Below, piece after piece: positions 35,925 to 47,378 of a stretch of 64,000 nt of DNA (positions within the stretch are counted from its first letter, which is position 1; each line of letters opens with the position of its first letter). Below the pieces are notes generated by a model, which was given only the letters and a program-made list of their open reading frames with translations, had not been told where the DNA came from and made no database searches. A program made the position numbers and the translations under genes. The stretch comes from Lobosporangium transversale (lineage: Eukaryota > Mortierellomycota > Mortierellomycetes > Mortierellales > Mortierellaceae): the NCBI RefSeq assembly GCF_002105155.1, contig NW_019029000.1, positions 124,001 through 188,000 on the forward strand, in the 5' to 3' direction.

Positions 35925-36416
35925 CAATGTTCCCTCACTAAGCCGTCGAAAATCGACGGCTTGTTGAAACCGAGCCTCTAGGTTGTGGCGATCTTCGAGG
36001 TGGAGTGGAGGGTGTGCCTGAAATCGTTTGGTCGATATTTCCTTTGCTATACCAACCGCCTAGGCCATTGTATGAGGGTAGGCTATTGATATCAAAAGGA
36101 AGTTGTCCATTTCTAGCAAATTCTAATATTTTTAATTAAAAACGACGATTGAATTGATTTGGTGACCACGGCATCCATTCATTCTATTCGAAAGTGTATG
36201 GGTTTCTGTCTTCGTACGTAATATTTTGTTTTTCAGATTCTAATTCAAATTAAGTATTTTAAAATATATCCAGTTTATGACTTTTTGGCGAGGACTAAAT
36301 GTCTGGTACGGGCCGAGGTTTAAAAAATGTTGATTTAAATATATTTTTTGAATTGAAATAAATAGAGACTTGATTTCAACGTCGTCGATTTTCGACGGCT
36401 TAGTGAGGGAACACTG
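35925..36416. mobile_element. MITE with palindromic terminal inverted repeats, about 490 bp
   Basis: The left end starts CAATGTTCCCTCACTAAG and the right end, read on the minus strand, starts CAGTGTTCCCTCACTAAG. The repeats agree over about 35 bp with two mismatches and further with an indel. Each repeat contains an almost perfect hairpin, GCCGTCGAAAATCGACGGC on the left (35942-35960) and its one-mismatch partner on the right (36381-36399). The right end is followed by TA (36417-36418); the left flank reads TT, so a TA target duplication is probable but degraded on one side. There is no coding capacity. Ends beginning CAGT with TA targets point to a Tc1/mariner/pogo-type parent. Confidence 0.82.
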
Positions 36417-36945
36417 TAAATGAAAAGATCATAGTTTCATATGTTCGAGCAATACCATTCTTCTGCTCAACAAATCCACAACATTGTGTTTTCTGCATGG
36501 CTGCTGGGTATGTTAATAACTTACAAATCACTGGCCGTTAAGCTTGTCGCTCTTTGGTTAGACCTTTTCAAATATAAGTGGTTTACCTAACAAAATTCTT
36601 ATAATTGAAAAGGACTAACCAAAAAGAATGCATTGCATAAAACTAAAACTTAACTGTGATGTCTGACGCGCCAGGAAGACATCTTGGTATATAGTGTTCA
36701 TCGAGACATGGGTTCGTCTCGTCATGTCGTCTGGCGGTCATTGAGATGCATTTTGCATGTCCTTAGTGCGCCAGCTATTTTGCACTCGTTTGCTTGTGAG
36801 TGCCATTTAGTGTGGCGGCCGATCAGTAAGAGATTTGTTTGAACCTGTTTCATCGTGCAAGCAGCGGTGTTTACAGTCCTGCTTTAGGCGGGTGCGCGAC
36901 ATATCCTTATACCTGTCTTCTCTTAGCTTCTACTTATAGCACCTA
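36417..36945. other. Spacer with a possible hairpin, no gene
   Basis: No ORF. A dyad (TTTGGTTAGACCTTTTCAA near 36551 and TTGAAAAGGACTAACCAAA near 36607) could fold with a loop of about 35 nt. It may be part of an old element; no matching partner was found. Confidence 0.4.
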
Positions 36946-39449
36946 ATGAGCAATGGGTTTGCTTCCTCATGTTCCCGGGGGTCCCTGAGTGTTTTTCTTT
37001 CGATATTTCAGCTATTCGAAATGTCTTTAGAGCTTTCGTTAATACCGATAAAAGGTTTATTAATTGAAAGCATTATACTTATCGTATATAGCCTAAACAT
37101 GGATTCCTGCAATAGCCATGACAAGGCAAAGACGACCACACATAAATGGCGCACAGAGATTGATCACGATCGTCCAGGCGCCGACTATTTCCTTTCACAG
37201 CCCGATCCAATCATATTTGACCCACTTGCTTACTTACAAAGGAGAAATAAAGACAGATACGTCAAAAAAGACGATTAAGGCAGAATGGATTCGATGGATC
37301 CTGTATTTTCGCGAGTGCCCAGTGCAAATAATCCGAGAAAGAGCTGCGACGGCACCCCCAATGGATTCATCAACAATCACTACGTATTTAGAACAGAAAT
37401 TAAATAACGAGCGCGTTATTGATCTTTTGAAAATCAATAGTGAGCAGTTGTTACTTACCGGAAATGCACAAACGCGCTCTCTGAGGTCACAATGGGGCAA
37501 CCAAGCCCAAACTGATGGAAAGAGGAAGCTCTCAGCATTTGGAGCGAAAGGTAAGCCTCAGGTTCTATTGAATGTTTGGAATCAACGTCCAGGCGCTATA
37601 CACGTCGAAACTCACCATTATATGAATCCTTGGTGAAGCATCGACAACTAATGAGGCGACACTTGGCACATCTTCAGTATGCGTCAATACACCATCGTCC
37701 AGAGAGACTCTCGATCAGACTATCACTATCACAAAGGAATCATTTGACGATGAAGACAATGTCCATGAATTTTTTTTTCGTCACGCCCGTATCAAGCTGG
37801 ACCGATATTGGAGCTTTTACCAACTATTTGTTGAGTCGTAATTTCCAGACATCTTGCAAAGCAGCATTCTTTACATACTACAATAGCCTCCGGTCAATTA
37901 GCAAGAATCCAAACATTGATCCTGCTGCAAGAGACGTTGCAAAAACTGCCATTGTCATTCGTGAATCGCGCTTCCGTACAGAGTTCTTCAAAGCCGAGGA
38001 AATCTTCGTCAAGGCAGCCGCTAACATAAATAATTCATCGGAAGTTACAGAAAGAAGTGAGTGAAGGAAAGTCTATAGTCAGAAAGCGCCACTATTTGGG
38101 CCTTCTGGATGATCTTCCTTCTTCTCAGGACTCTAGCGACAGTTTTTCTGGAAAGGAGAGTTTTTCGAGAAAGAAAAGCAACATAGAACGTGAAGAAGAC
38201 CATACTGGCGAACTTCCCGAACCGATGAATGCTGATCGACTGGTTGGACCTGGTACAATTTCAAGCTCTTTGTCAAATGGCCCAGAAAGCCAGTTAGTTT
38301 GTACTGATGGATATAGTATATCTGAAGCACTAATGAGATACCGGAGAGTGAACGTGATTCAGAAGGTTGCAGCAACCGTTGAGGATATTTTGTAAGTGTC
38401 TAATTTTCTATTAAATAGATTGTTCATTAATGCTATTTGTCATAAATTGAAGGCTATCCAACTTTATTGTATCAAGGCCGCTCTTGTTGAAAGTGTTACC
38501 CATCTCAGTTGTACAGGAAATGTTCCCCATTCGCAACCCATTGAATTTGGATACTTCTGACATGGAGCTTGTTGTTCGTCTGACTACTCGTGCCTCAGTT
38601 GATTCGTTTGATGAGCTGCAAGACTGGCTGGCAACGGAGCCAAGGATGACTTCATCTGTAATATATCGTACGATCTCTATATTCTTGGCAGAAGCAGATC
38701 TCTGGGCCGGTAATAATTGGCACATAAAAGGTAGTGGCGATAATGAGGATACGTTTATAGACAACCTCCTCAAGCCTATTAGTGCCCTTCAAATATTAAA
38801 TTAAAAAATGTCATGACTTTTCGACTGTTGCGTTCGCCTAAAAATGGCAAATTGCAAATTTTTGTTTTGATATTTGAAGGGCGCTATTTTGTCTGCAGCT
38901 TTTGGAAACTTTGCAGGATGTTCTTTCCGCTGCTAAGTTATTAAGGCTTTTTTTTTTTTTTTTTTTTTTTTTTTTTGAGAGTGGAATTGAAAATGCCTAA
39001 TGTTCTCATGTTTACACAACGCATGTTGAATTGCTGTATAGGACTCGCAATAAGCTACGGGCTGTACCCGAAAATAATATGGATGCTAGATTAGAGTTGC
39101 CTGACTACCAAGTATGTTTGGTCGGCATAGTTTTATCTTGGGAGAATTCAAAACAGCCGTAGCTTCTCGTGAGCTGATGGAGGAAGATTTTATCAAGCTT
39201 GGAGTCATGGGTAAAAAAGCTGTTGATAGTCTTTTTAAGGCTGGCTATCCTCAACCTGTTGTTCTCATCCATGGACGCGGAATGGAGGTGGACATTTATA
39301 CGCTGTCTTTACGCGCAGAGGCTCTCTACCAACTGGATCGCCTTGGAACATTTGGTTTAATAATAAATCCATATCAATTTCCGCTGTTGGCAAGCCTTGG
39401 ACCATTGATATCTGCAAGAGTAAGGAAAAAAAGAAAAATAGAAAAATAG
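36946..39449 (+). pseudogene. Probably decayed gene of a repeat-prone family with nuclease-like C-terminus
   Basis: A chain of coding segments in one orientation with uncertain joins: 37098-37275 and 37118-37550 (overlapping frames), 37686-38050 (EDNVHEFFFRHARIKLDRYW, then in another frame SCKAAFFTYYNSLRSISKNP), 38057-38392, 38484-38775 (RNPLNLDTSDMELVVRL, NEDTFIDNLLKPI), a short piece LSAAFGNFAGC near 38893, and 39114-39440 (FILGEFKTAVASRELMEEDF, VDSLFKAGYPQPVVLIHGRG). Some joins look like introns (gtaagc at 37549, gtaagt at 38393), but the frame also shifts inside 37800-37850 without a clear intron, so the copy is likely broken. The E-x-K in GEFK, after a possible upstream acidic residue, is compatible with a PD-(D/E)XK fold; this is inference. 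A second relic with the same motifs is at 46.5-47 kb. I do not know the function. Confidence 0.45.
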
Positions 39450-39749
39450 AAATGAATTCAGAAATTGAGTATGAAACTAACTAATATCATTCATTTAAGA
39501 TCCACTTTCGAAGCAGTTAAAACTCGCAATAGGGTGCAAACAAATAAAGCATGGATGAGAGGAACCTTTGATGGGAAGCCTGTCAAGCTGCAATAGGGAC
39601 CAGACCTTGAATAAAACCATATCCAGTCCTGAGTCCTTGCTCTAAGCCTCCCAAGTAGAACACACTTCAGTAAAGGGTTTGTTTTGCCCATTACAAAGGC
39701 CTTTTCTTTTTAATGGACTATTCAAATAGCATCAACAATTAAACTATTT

Positions 39750-42700
39750 CTAACCCGTACGCCAATGACCAATGGCGGCCATTGTTTCTTTGCATGAATA
39801 ATGCACCACAACTCCATCAGGGAAAACCGCAAAGACACTATTTGTATGAGTTGGATAAGAAAAACAAAACATTTAACGCCTGTTTCAAAGGATCTCAATG
39901 TAGAAAATAGTAAAAAGGCGACTTTTTTTTTACCTGTTCCCAATACGCTTATTGCATTTTGGACACATTCTGTCCTCTGTTATCTTAACCCTTCGTGATC
40001 GGTAAAATGTGAGTTGCTCTTGTGTCTATTGAAAAATGAAATGCGTATATCAGCTCCAGAACCACTTTCCACCTTTACATGATAAAGATCTCTTTTGCTC
40101 TCGTAATTACAAGTTCAATAGTAAGGCGTGAAAAATCGGAAATAATAAAATAATAAATAACAAAAAAAGGAAATACCTGGAGTCTTTCGGCCTTAAGTAA
40201 ATTTTTGACAATCATGTTCATATGTTTTGTCTTGTTACTTTCACGAATCGACTTCTCGAAAAACTTGTAAAGCTGATCCACGCGAGTTCCTGCTGGAAGC
40301 AAACGCAGAACCTGAACAATACATTATAGTAGTTATATAATCAGTCTCAAACGATCTTTTTTTTTTAAAAAAAAAATAAAATAAAATATAAAATAATAAT
40401 AATAATAATAATAAAGGTAATTCTCTCCAGGTTTCTCTATTTAAAAACACAATAATAGAATAAATTTTCCTTACAGCGGCTGGATCGATATGGTTGCCAT
40501 GTCGGGTGAGGATATCTAGAGCAGGTTCGAGCATCGGCTTCTCGCCTTTAGGAGGTATTAAGTATACTTCAAGTAGCATAAAATACACATTTTTGGTTGG
40601 ATTATTGCTGTCAAAGTTTTTAATGCAATATCTATTGAGAAAAGAAACAAGGGTTAAGTCATGAACAAGTAAATATTGAAGAGAGTAGGGGGGGTTTTCT
40701 TAATAAAAACTCACTCTTCTGCTGCTTGGAAATTATGTAATTTGCGCACATAAATGTTCAATGCCTGATCATGTTGCCCAATACGACTTAGTAAAATAGC
40801 TCTCTCCTCAAAGCACCCTAGAATTTATCTCCTTATCAGTAATCATCATTTTTCAAATAAACATGCCAGAAACATAATGTTTTAAGAACTAACCATCCAA
40901 TGGTAGGCGACTCAGAATGCGCTCGGCTTTATAAAATTTCGACTTGTCCAAGAATTGCAACAGTTTAACTCGTGTGTTCTTAACAGCTTCTATCATTTTT
41001 TTTTTTTTTTTTTTTTTTTTTGTGTTTGATAAGAAATGAGAATCATTCCACGACAATGTAGTCGATTGAAACATAGTACAATTGAATAATCTACAATCTA
41101 CCTTCATTTCCAGATGCCGAGTCGCGTTGAACTTGGGAGAGATATGATACAACAAGTGTATTGTGGAACTCTGATGTTTGATCCGCAAGCTCATGAATAA
41201 CATGCTCCAAATACATGGCACATAAATCCAAGGAGAGCCTTTCTAGGTAAGATATGACCTTGTACCTTGGCAGAGTATCAATCTCTGGCTCGTCATCAAT
41301 GAAGATCTGTAGTAGTCCATTATCAAAACATAACGTAAGTGTACAATCCTTGATTGTTACATTGAACCCTTGTCATAGTCATAGTGTGGTAACCTGATAA
41401 AACAACATCACAAGGAAAAAAAAAAAAAAAAAAAAAAAATAGCACTAAAGTCAACTAACCTTCATTGCAACAACCGGGTCTGATTCTAAAATCCAGGTTC
41501 CAAACTCTAAGATGAGATTAAAGTGGTCCGCACCAAGTCTCTGCAGGTAGTGGACTGTTGGGAGTACGCCCTGCATCTCTCCAGTGGTTGTATGAATGGA
41601 TTTAAGTAGCTCAAGTGCCTTGCGATGTTGTCCTTTGCCACGATAAAAGTCAACCAGCTCTTTATATTTCTGTATATTTTCAAGGAAAAAGCAGGTCAAT
41701 CACGGTGAATCGGTAATTTGAACTTTTGCGATGCCCAGTCCTAATAATGTAATACAGTGCACAATATTCACCTTATGTTTTAGCAACAAGCTTTCAGTTT
41801 CTTCAAGATTACAGTGATTTGTAACTCTTAAGAGAGATCCTACCAATCTCTCATTAGTCATCATATAGGACTTAAGAAGAGCGGTATCTACAATTTCCAA
41901 TACATGCAGCTTTGCTTCAATCTCCTTTTCCTGATCCTGATGGTTATATGAAAACGAGTCATTGTTTTGCTGCAACTTTTGAATTGATTTTTGAATCTTC
42001 TGGCGCTTATCAGCTAAGAATCTAATAAGGCAACCTACAGCCTCTTCGAGTTCTTTGGTGCCTACAATTAAAAAAGAAAAAAAAAATGGGAATACCTATT
42101 AACAAAAAAAAAAAAAAAGATATGCCGTCGCTTGGCGCCTTCCGCTCATAATTCTTCTTTTTGAGCTAAATGAGGTATTGCAATGCTACAACATACTCAT
42201 AATGATGGGCGGGGTATTTTTGGCATTCAGTGAATTCGAGTCCGTCTCAGTTAGTGTGGCCGAAGTGATAGCCCCAGATTCTTTATCCTTTGGTGGCAAA
42301 TGACCAGAAATAACTGCAGGGTAGAGTGCAATAACATCTACCGCAGGGACATCCAGCTCCAAAAAGAGGCCAAGGGCTTCCTCATACTGATGTGTCCGGA
42401 AAAGATGGTGCGCATACAGTTTCTTAATACGACCAAGAGTATCAACCTGAAGCAAAATCATAAAAGTTATGAACAGGTTAAACCAAAATATTATTCCAAC
42501 AAAAACTTTCCATTAGAGCCTGATAGAATGTAGCTATAATAGCTCTACTTACGTTCTCATCTAACAAAACAGGATCAATCTGATTTATAAGACTAATAGC
42601 TTCTTGGTACTCTTCCTTTTGAACTAACTCGTCAATCTATTTGTTTATAAAATAATAATAATGATGTTAAACGAGTAAGCCTTCAACAAACTCTATTATG

Positions 42701-44311
42701 CTCTCAACTATTATCTCATACTTTGGGTAGTAGTCAGAATTGCGAAATAGCATTTTCAGTACCTGTTGAGGGAAGCTGTAAGGAATCAAACGCCAGACTT
42801 CGCTATGACTCGCGATATAGAGGAGCTTTCCTTGTGTAAGGAGGCGTGCATGCGGTAAGTCTGCACTTTGTACGAGGGCTCTGGTCTCGATGTTTCTGAT
42901 CTCAATATGACGGGCCAGAATAGCAACAGCATAGGGATATGAGTATCCTAATTCCTCAGGTGTTCCTGACCACTCAATCCCATTTTTGCGTTTCGGCGTT
43001 CCGTCAATTCCAACAGATATGCTGGAATCTATCCAATAGGGAATCAGCATAAACAAATACCACCGAGAAACCAATGCACATGTTAAATACGTTAAATGTA
43101 AAGTTAATTGCATAATGTAATGCGGGGAAAACTTTTTTTTTTTTTTTCGCCAAATATTACGTTCTTTGCCAAGAAGAATTTCATCGTTTGGAAGACGTGT
43201 GATAAGCGGCTTCCCGGGTTTTGATCCGAAGCCCATGAGGCCCCCAGTAGCAATGGAACTGAAGCTATTCAATGTATTTAAGGTGCTCTCCAGAGTCGAT
43301 CCGATAGCTCCTTGGTTAGATGCAGAGCTAGGTGAGAACAAGGTCGTCAGAGCGCTCGTTTTACAGTCCATGAGAGCGTACTCGTTATCGAATCCCATAC
43401 AGAGGTTTTGAGTACCGACCCACTCCATTGTCCTGACTCTGTCTGGAATAGAGTACTCCTATAATCGCAATAGCAATAAAAGCAACAACCGCAAAAAAAA
43501 AAAATAAGGAATTAAAATCGACTCTGTTAAGAGGTACTGTAGGACAATAGAAAAAAAAAAAAGAAAGCTCTATACCTTAGTATCCATGAACTCACTATCC
43601 TGCCATGAAAAGACAATAATTTTCTTCCTGACCGCTACTGCGAGCCGTGTAATCACTTGTGGCACTGATCCATCCTGAAATTCGATTTTTGAAAACACAG
43701 AAAATAGATTGGCGCCTTTGGTTTTTCCAAGTTGCGTTCGCAATGCAAATGATTCCAGATCATGAAGATTCACATAGTTGTCTACGGTATACATGGTACA
43801 TATCATTAAAACTTGTTTCGAGATAGATAGACACACATAAAAAAAACTACTGCATTGTTACCAGACAACGTAACCAGGACACCCACTGCCTTGATTATAT
43901 CAATCTGTTCGATAGCCTTTTTTGAGAATGTTTTCAAGGTCTCCATGAGAGTAACCGATATGGCCTCATCCTTGCCTTGTAGAAATTTTAAAAAATAAAG
44001 ATACTGGTGAGTAAAAAAAAAAAAAAAAAGCATGGATGGCTGACTTTCTTCAACTGGTAGCATACCTAATGGCTCTCTCACCGAGTAGACCAATAATGCA
44101 CCATAGAATGTTCCCACATAGAGCTTGTCACCTGTATATGTTTATATGTCGAGATAAAAGTGAAATGTTAGGAACATGGAGTTATCTTGATATCAGCCTC
44201 AGTTAATTGTTAGAAAGTTCATTTGGTTATTGAATTACCTTGTGCAAAGATGGACTCAATCTTATGAGGAAGTTTCTCAATGACTGTATAGACTTTGAAA
44301 GCGTCGTGCAT
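39750..44311 (-). CDS. VPS39: Vps39/Vam6, HOPS and vCLAMP subunit
   Basis: Tethering factor at the late endosome and vacuole. Roughly 14 minus-strand exons. The first (44311-44239) encodes MHDAFKVYTVIEKLPHKIES, the family start. The N-terminal CNH propeller includes LYVGTFYGALLVYSV, GANLFSVFSKIEFQDGSVPQ, PYAVAILARHIEIRNIETRA and SHSEVWRLIPYSFPQQVLKM. Next are clathrin-repeat helices: LYAHHLFRTHQYEEALGLFL, LEIVDTALLKSYMMTNERLV, DFYRGKGQHRKALELLKSI, EERAILLSRIGQHDQALNIY and VKNLLKAERLQ. The last two exons splice to KITEDRMCPKCNKRIGNS and VFAVFPDGVVVHYSCKETM, the zinc-binding C-terminal end that defines Vps39; the stop is at 39752-39750. No break seen, so the gene appears intact. The internal boundaries were not all fixed. 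With BORCS5 it makes two lysosome-positioning and fusion genes in one window. Confidence 0.93.
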
Positions 44312-45022
44312 TGATTCTAATTTGCTTGTTTCTGTGATCTAATGCGTGAACTAATGGAAGAGTTGCTGGTATTGCTGAACTGGTTCCTGTCTAATATGGG
44401 GTCCCGTGTATTGTATACTCCCGCCTGTCACTATCCTGTTGCTCAACGATACCAAGAACGCCAGCCGCTCGTTGCAAAAAATTGGATTGCAAAAGGGATG
44501 TTAAAATGGACTCTGTGTTTGCCCTCAGCAGCACAGCATCTCCACATTCACGACAAACGCGCGCCGAAGGACTGTCATTTGATGTTCATGTGCTCAACTG
44601 CATTGACTATCTGACTATCACCATTGTAGAAGCGCTTGTGTAACACATGTTTCAATTACTGCATCCCATAAGCTAGCGTCTCCGGACCTTTGTGCCCATT
44701 ACAGCGACTTTGTTTAAGGTTCATTACCATGAAATCTCACCGAAATACTATTCTACGCTTACAGTAGACTTATAGGTTGTTCTGTTCGCAGAAGGAAGAA
44801 TTGTCCATTCAAAGACCTTTGGAACATTAGGCAGACATACTGGCTTTGTATCTCTGAGATATTCTGTAGACATAGATTAAATCAGAAAAGCATTAACTCT
44901 TACAATTGACAATCATTATGTTCTACAAGTTTTGGCTGTTAAAACCAATTCTTTTAACTGGATAGGTTCTACAAAAGATAATAAATATACGCTGAGTTAA
45001 ACAAAGGTAAAGGATTTTCATA
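44312..45022. other. Upstream region of Vps39, no gene
   Basis: No supportable gene. A 90-codon ORF at 44342-44614 has no recognisable domain and overlaps the likely Vps39 promoter; not accepted. Confidence 0.45.
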
Positions 45023-46267
45023 TAGTGCCGTTCATCTAGTCACGAATAAAATTAGGGAAAAACCTTAATTTGTTGCGTTTTGGGGTCGTCGCAGCCACAT
45101 TGTTTATGAAGTGCTAATGGCCACCAAGTTGGTGTACACCAATCATCACTTATACAACTGCAGCATATCGAAGATACAATGGGTGCTTTAAATAAAACAA
45201 AGAGACACTTGCGCGATGCTCGCAAAAAAAAAAAGCAAAGCGCAGAGCTATCGAAGCAGCACAGAATTTGCAGATGGAAATCGTAGATGACTCAGCTGTT
45301 GTAGAGCTTAGCAGCGTTGAACTCGGGGAGGATTTAGTCAAACCTCAGCATATTCAGGACTGGGATGATATAAAGAACGATCCAGGGACTGAGGGAGAGT
45401 CGGGGGATGAGACAGAAGAGGAAGATTGGATTATGAGGGTGTGCTCCAACAACGATTTCTGGCAGAAACTGCAGCCCCAGATGCAAGAAGCAGCCAAAGC
45501 AGTGAAGACCACAAAAGCATATGCAGGAACTTCTCGATCTGCAATTTTCCGCAAGAATCAAAGACTTAAAACGGCTGCCATGGGCACACCATCTCTCACT
45601 TCAATTGGCTTTATTGGGATATCAAAGGAGCCTGCAGAGAGTTCTACCAATAACCATAATCAGCAACAAAGTATGTATAAATCGTTTCAAATTTATCATT
45701 CTGAACTTTTTTTTATTTTTTTATTGGCGAATACAATCAAAAGCATAGATTTATTTGGTATTATTGAAGCAATATCTCTTTTCCCAAAGGCTTTAAGCTC
45801 AGTGGACATCATCACCATTCGAAAATACGCAAGGAAGTGCTTTCGATATATGGACGCATATCGAAAAAAATATGTCTGGCCAAGTTGCTGAGCAACAAGT
45901 GAAAAAATATAGGTCTCATCGACGTATCCCAGCAAATTGGGGATTTAAAATTACAGTCCACTGAATAGTTTTTATATGTATCACACCCTTTATTGATGTC
46001 ATAGCAAATAAAGTTTAGCCAATCATATTTCGAGATTTATGTAGCGTTTTGCCCCTCACATATGAAAATGGTTCATTTTTTTTTGATGGTAGCTCAAGAA
46101 GAAGAAGTCATATCGACAAAAACCCTCTATTTTACCAAAGAGAAATGGCAAGTGAAGAAGAATTTAGAGCTACTTTTTACCTGAGATTGATAACTGGGGT
46201 GTTGCTCCTCTTCTCCCTCAGGCCAAATTTTTCTGAAAAAATTTTCGTGACTAGATGAACGGCACTG
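45023..46267. mobile_element. Internally deleted DNA transposon with 27-bp inverted repeats and TA flanks
   Basis: The left end begins TAGTGCCGTTCATCTAGTCA and the right end on the minus strand begins CAGTGCCGTTCATCTAGTCA. Both continue CGAA, giving about 27 bp with one mismatch. TA dinucleotides lie directly outside both ends (45021-45022 and 46268-46269), a target-site duplication. The element is 1245 bp and holds a transposase remnant at 45179-45964 whose two ends are present but whose catalytic middle is missing. It inserted between Vps39 and eIF3b. Confidence 0.85.
45179..45964 (+). pseudogene. Transposase remnant: N- and C-terminal ends joined, DDE core lost
   Basis: The ORF starts with ATG at 45179 (MGALNKTKRHLRDARKKKK) and shifts frame inside an A11 run near 45226-45236. 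It continues KRRAIEAAQNLQMEIVDDSA, IQDWDDIKNDPG and SRSAIFRKNQRLKTAAMGTP. After about 45690 the frame drifts into AT-rich sequence, and from about 45785 the far C-terminus appears: LFPKALSSVDIITIRKYARK, CFRYMDAYR, then in another frame VAEQQVKKYRSHRRIPANWG with the stop at 45964. The ends match the N- and C-termini of a fungal DDE transposase family, while the roughly 400 residues that should hold the catalytic acidic triad are absent. It therefore cannot move by itself. Confidence 0.7.
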
Positions 46268-46523
46268 TATATAAAAAAAGGTTACCGTATGATATGCTCA
46301 TACTCTGCAAGGCTGCCTTACACTTCTTAGTGGTATCTGGGACTTTTGCCTTTTTACCTTGCATTGGAAGAGTGGTTGGTTGCAGGGGTGAGAGCTTCAT
46401 TCTGGAGAGAGTAACTCTGGAAGATTTGGCGAAGAACTCCCACTGAGGCATTCTCCTCTAAATAATTATTAACATCATACTCCGCTTCATCGTTTTGATC
46501 TCTATCGTCTACTCGTTACTCTT

Positions 46524-47040
46524 TTGTCATCCAAGCCAGTGAACAAAGACACTTTTATCAACAATATGGTCAAGCCGGGCATAGACGGACTGTTTGGGAC
46601 TTACCACACATCACTACGCACTGGACAAGTGGTGAAATCAAGTGCGCGGACGGCTACAAGAATGAAGAGAAGCTATAACTCGATCTTCATATCTCGATCA
46701 AGAAGCATTCTATTGTATTCCTGGAGGCAAAGCCTTCAAGTGGAACCGCAACAGACTACATGAATGATCGATTGATGAAGACTCTTTGACGGGATGAAGT
46801 TGGCCGTTGACGGCCTCTTGTGACGCGGTATCTATAAAGTGGTAGTTGATATCAGGATTTCGAGTCGAGACTTTTGTGATGACACTGGAGTATAAGGTAT
46901 CTTATCTACCAATCGGTATTGGGCCCTTTGATCTCATTGGATCGCGGTTCCAGGTTGGCAGTCCATTGACTGCTGCAAAATTCTTGCAATCAGCTCCAGA
47001 TACTGTCAAATGGACATTGGAAGTGGTTTATGAAGCCTAA
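46524..47040 (+). pseudogene. Second relic of the repeat-prone nuclease-like family
   Basis: Broken reading frames carry the same landmarks in the same order as the 37-39 kb copy: KDTFINNMVKPGIDGLFGTY (compare EDTFIDNLLKPI), then HSIVFLEAKPSSGTATDYMN with E-x-K (compare FILGEFKTAVAS), then FRVETFVMTLEYKVSYLPIG and FQVGSPLTAAKFLQSAPDTV (compare MEVDIYTLSLRAEALYQLD). Stops and frameshifts between them show decay. Only the C-terminal part is present. Function unknown. Confidence 0.5.
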
Positions 47041-47378
47041 GGAGAGCCTGTGAAAAAACATGTGGGTCAGAGACTCTTACCACATAAAGCCCATCAAAAT
47101 TAGCCCACGTCAGAAGTAGATTATTTCTCACTTGCTCCATCCAATCCTAGCCGCTTATCCCAGCGAAAAGCAATCCCCGCTGGGTGCTCCTGCCTGGTCT
47201 TGGGTTTTCGAACGTTTTTACTAGAAGCACCTTTCCCTTGTTATGATTCTTTCTATTGCATTAGAAAAAATAATATTTGTGTGCTCTCCTTTTGTAGTAG
47301 CGTCAACGAGCTTATTTGGACTGCTCGCAGACGCAACCCTCGTAGTGAGCCGCGTGTCCCAAGGAACCGTCTCTATCA

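Noticed and set aside
44342-44614. 90-codon plus-strand ORF upstream of Vps39
   Set aside because: No recognisable motif, lies in the promoter of an opposite-strand gene, no splice context.
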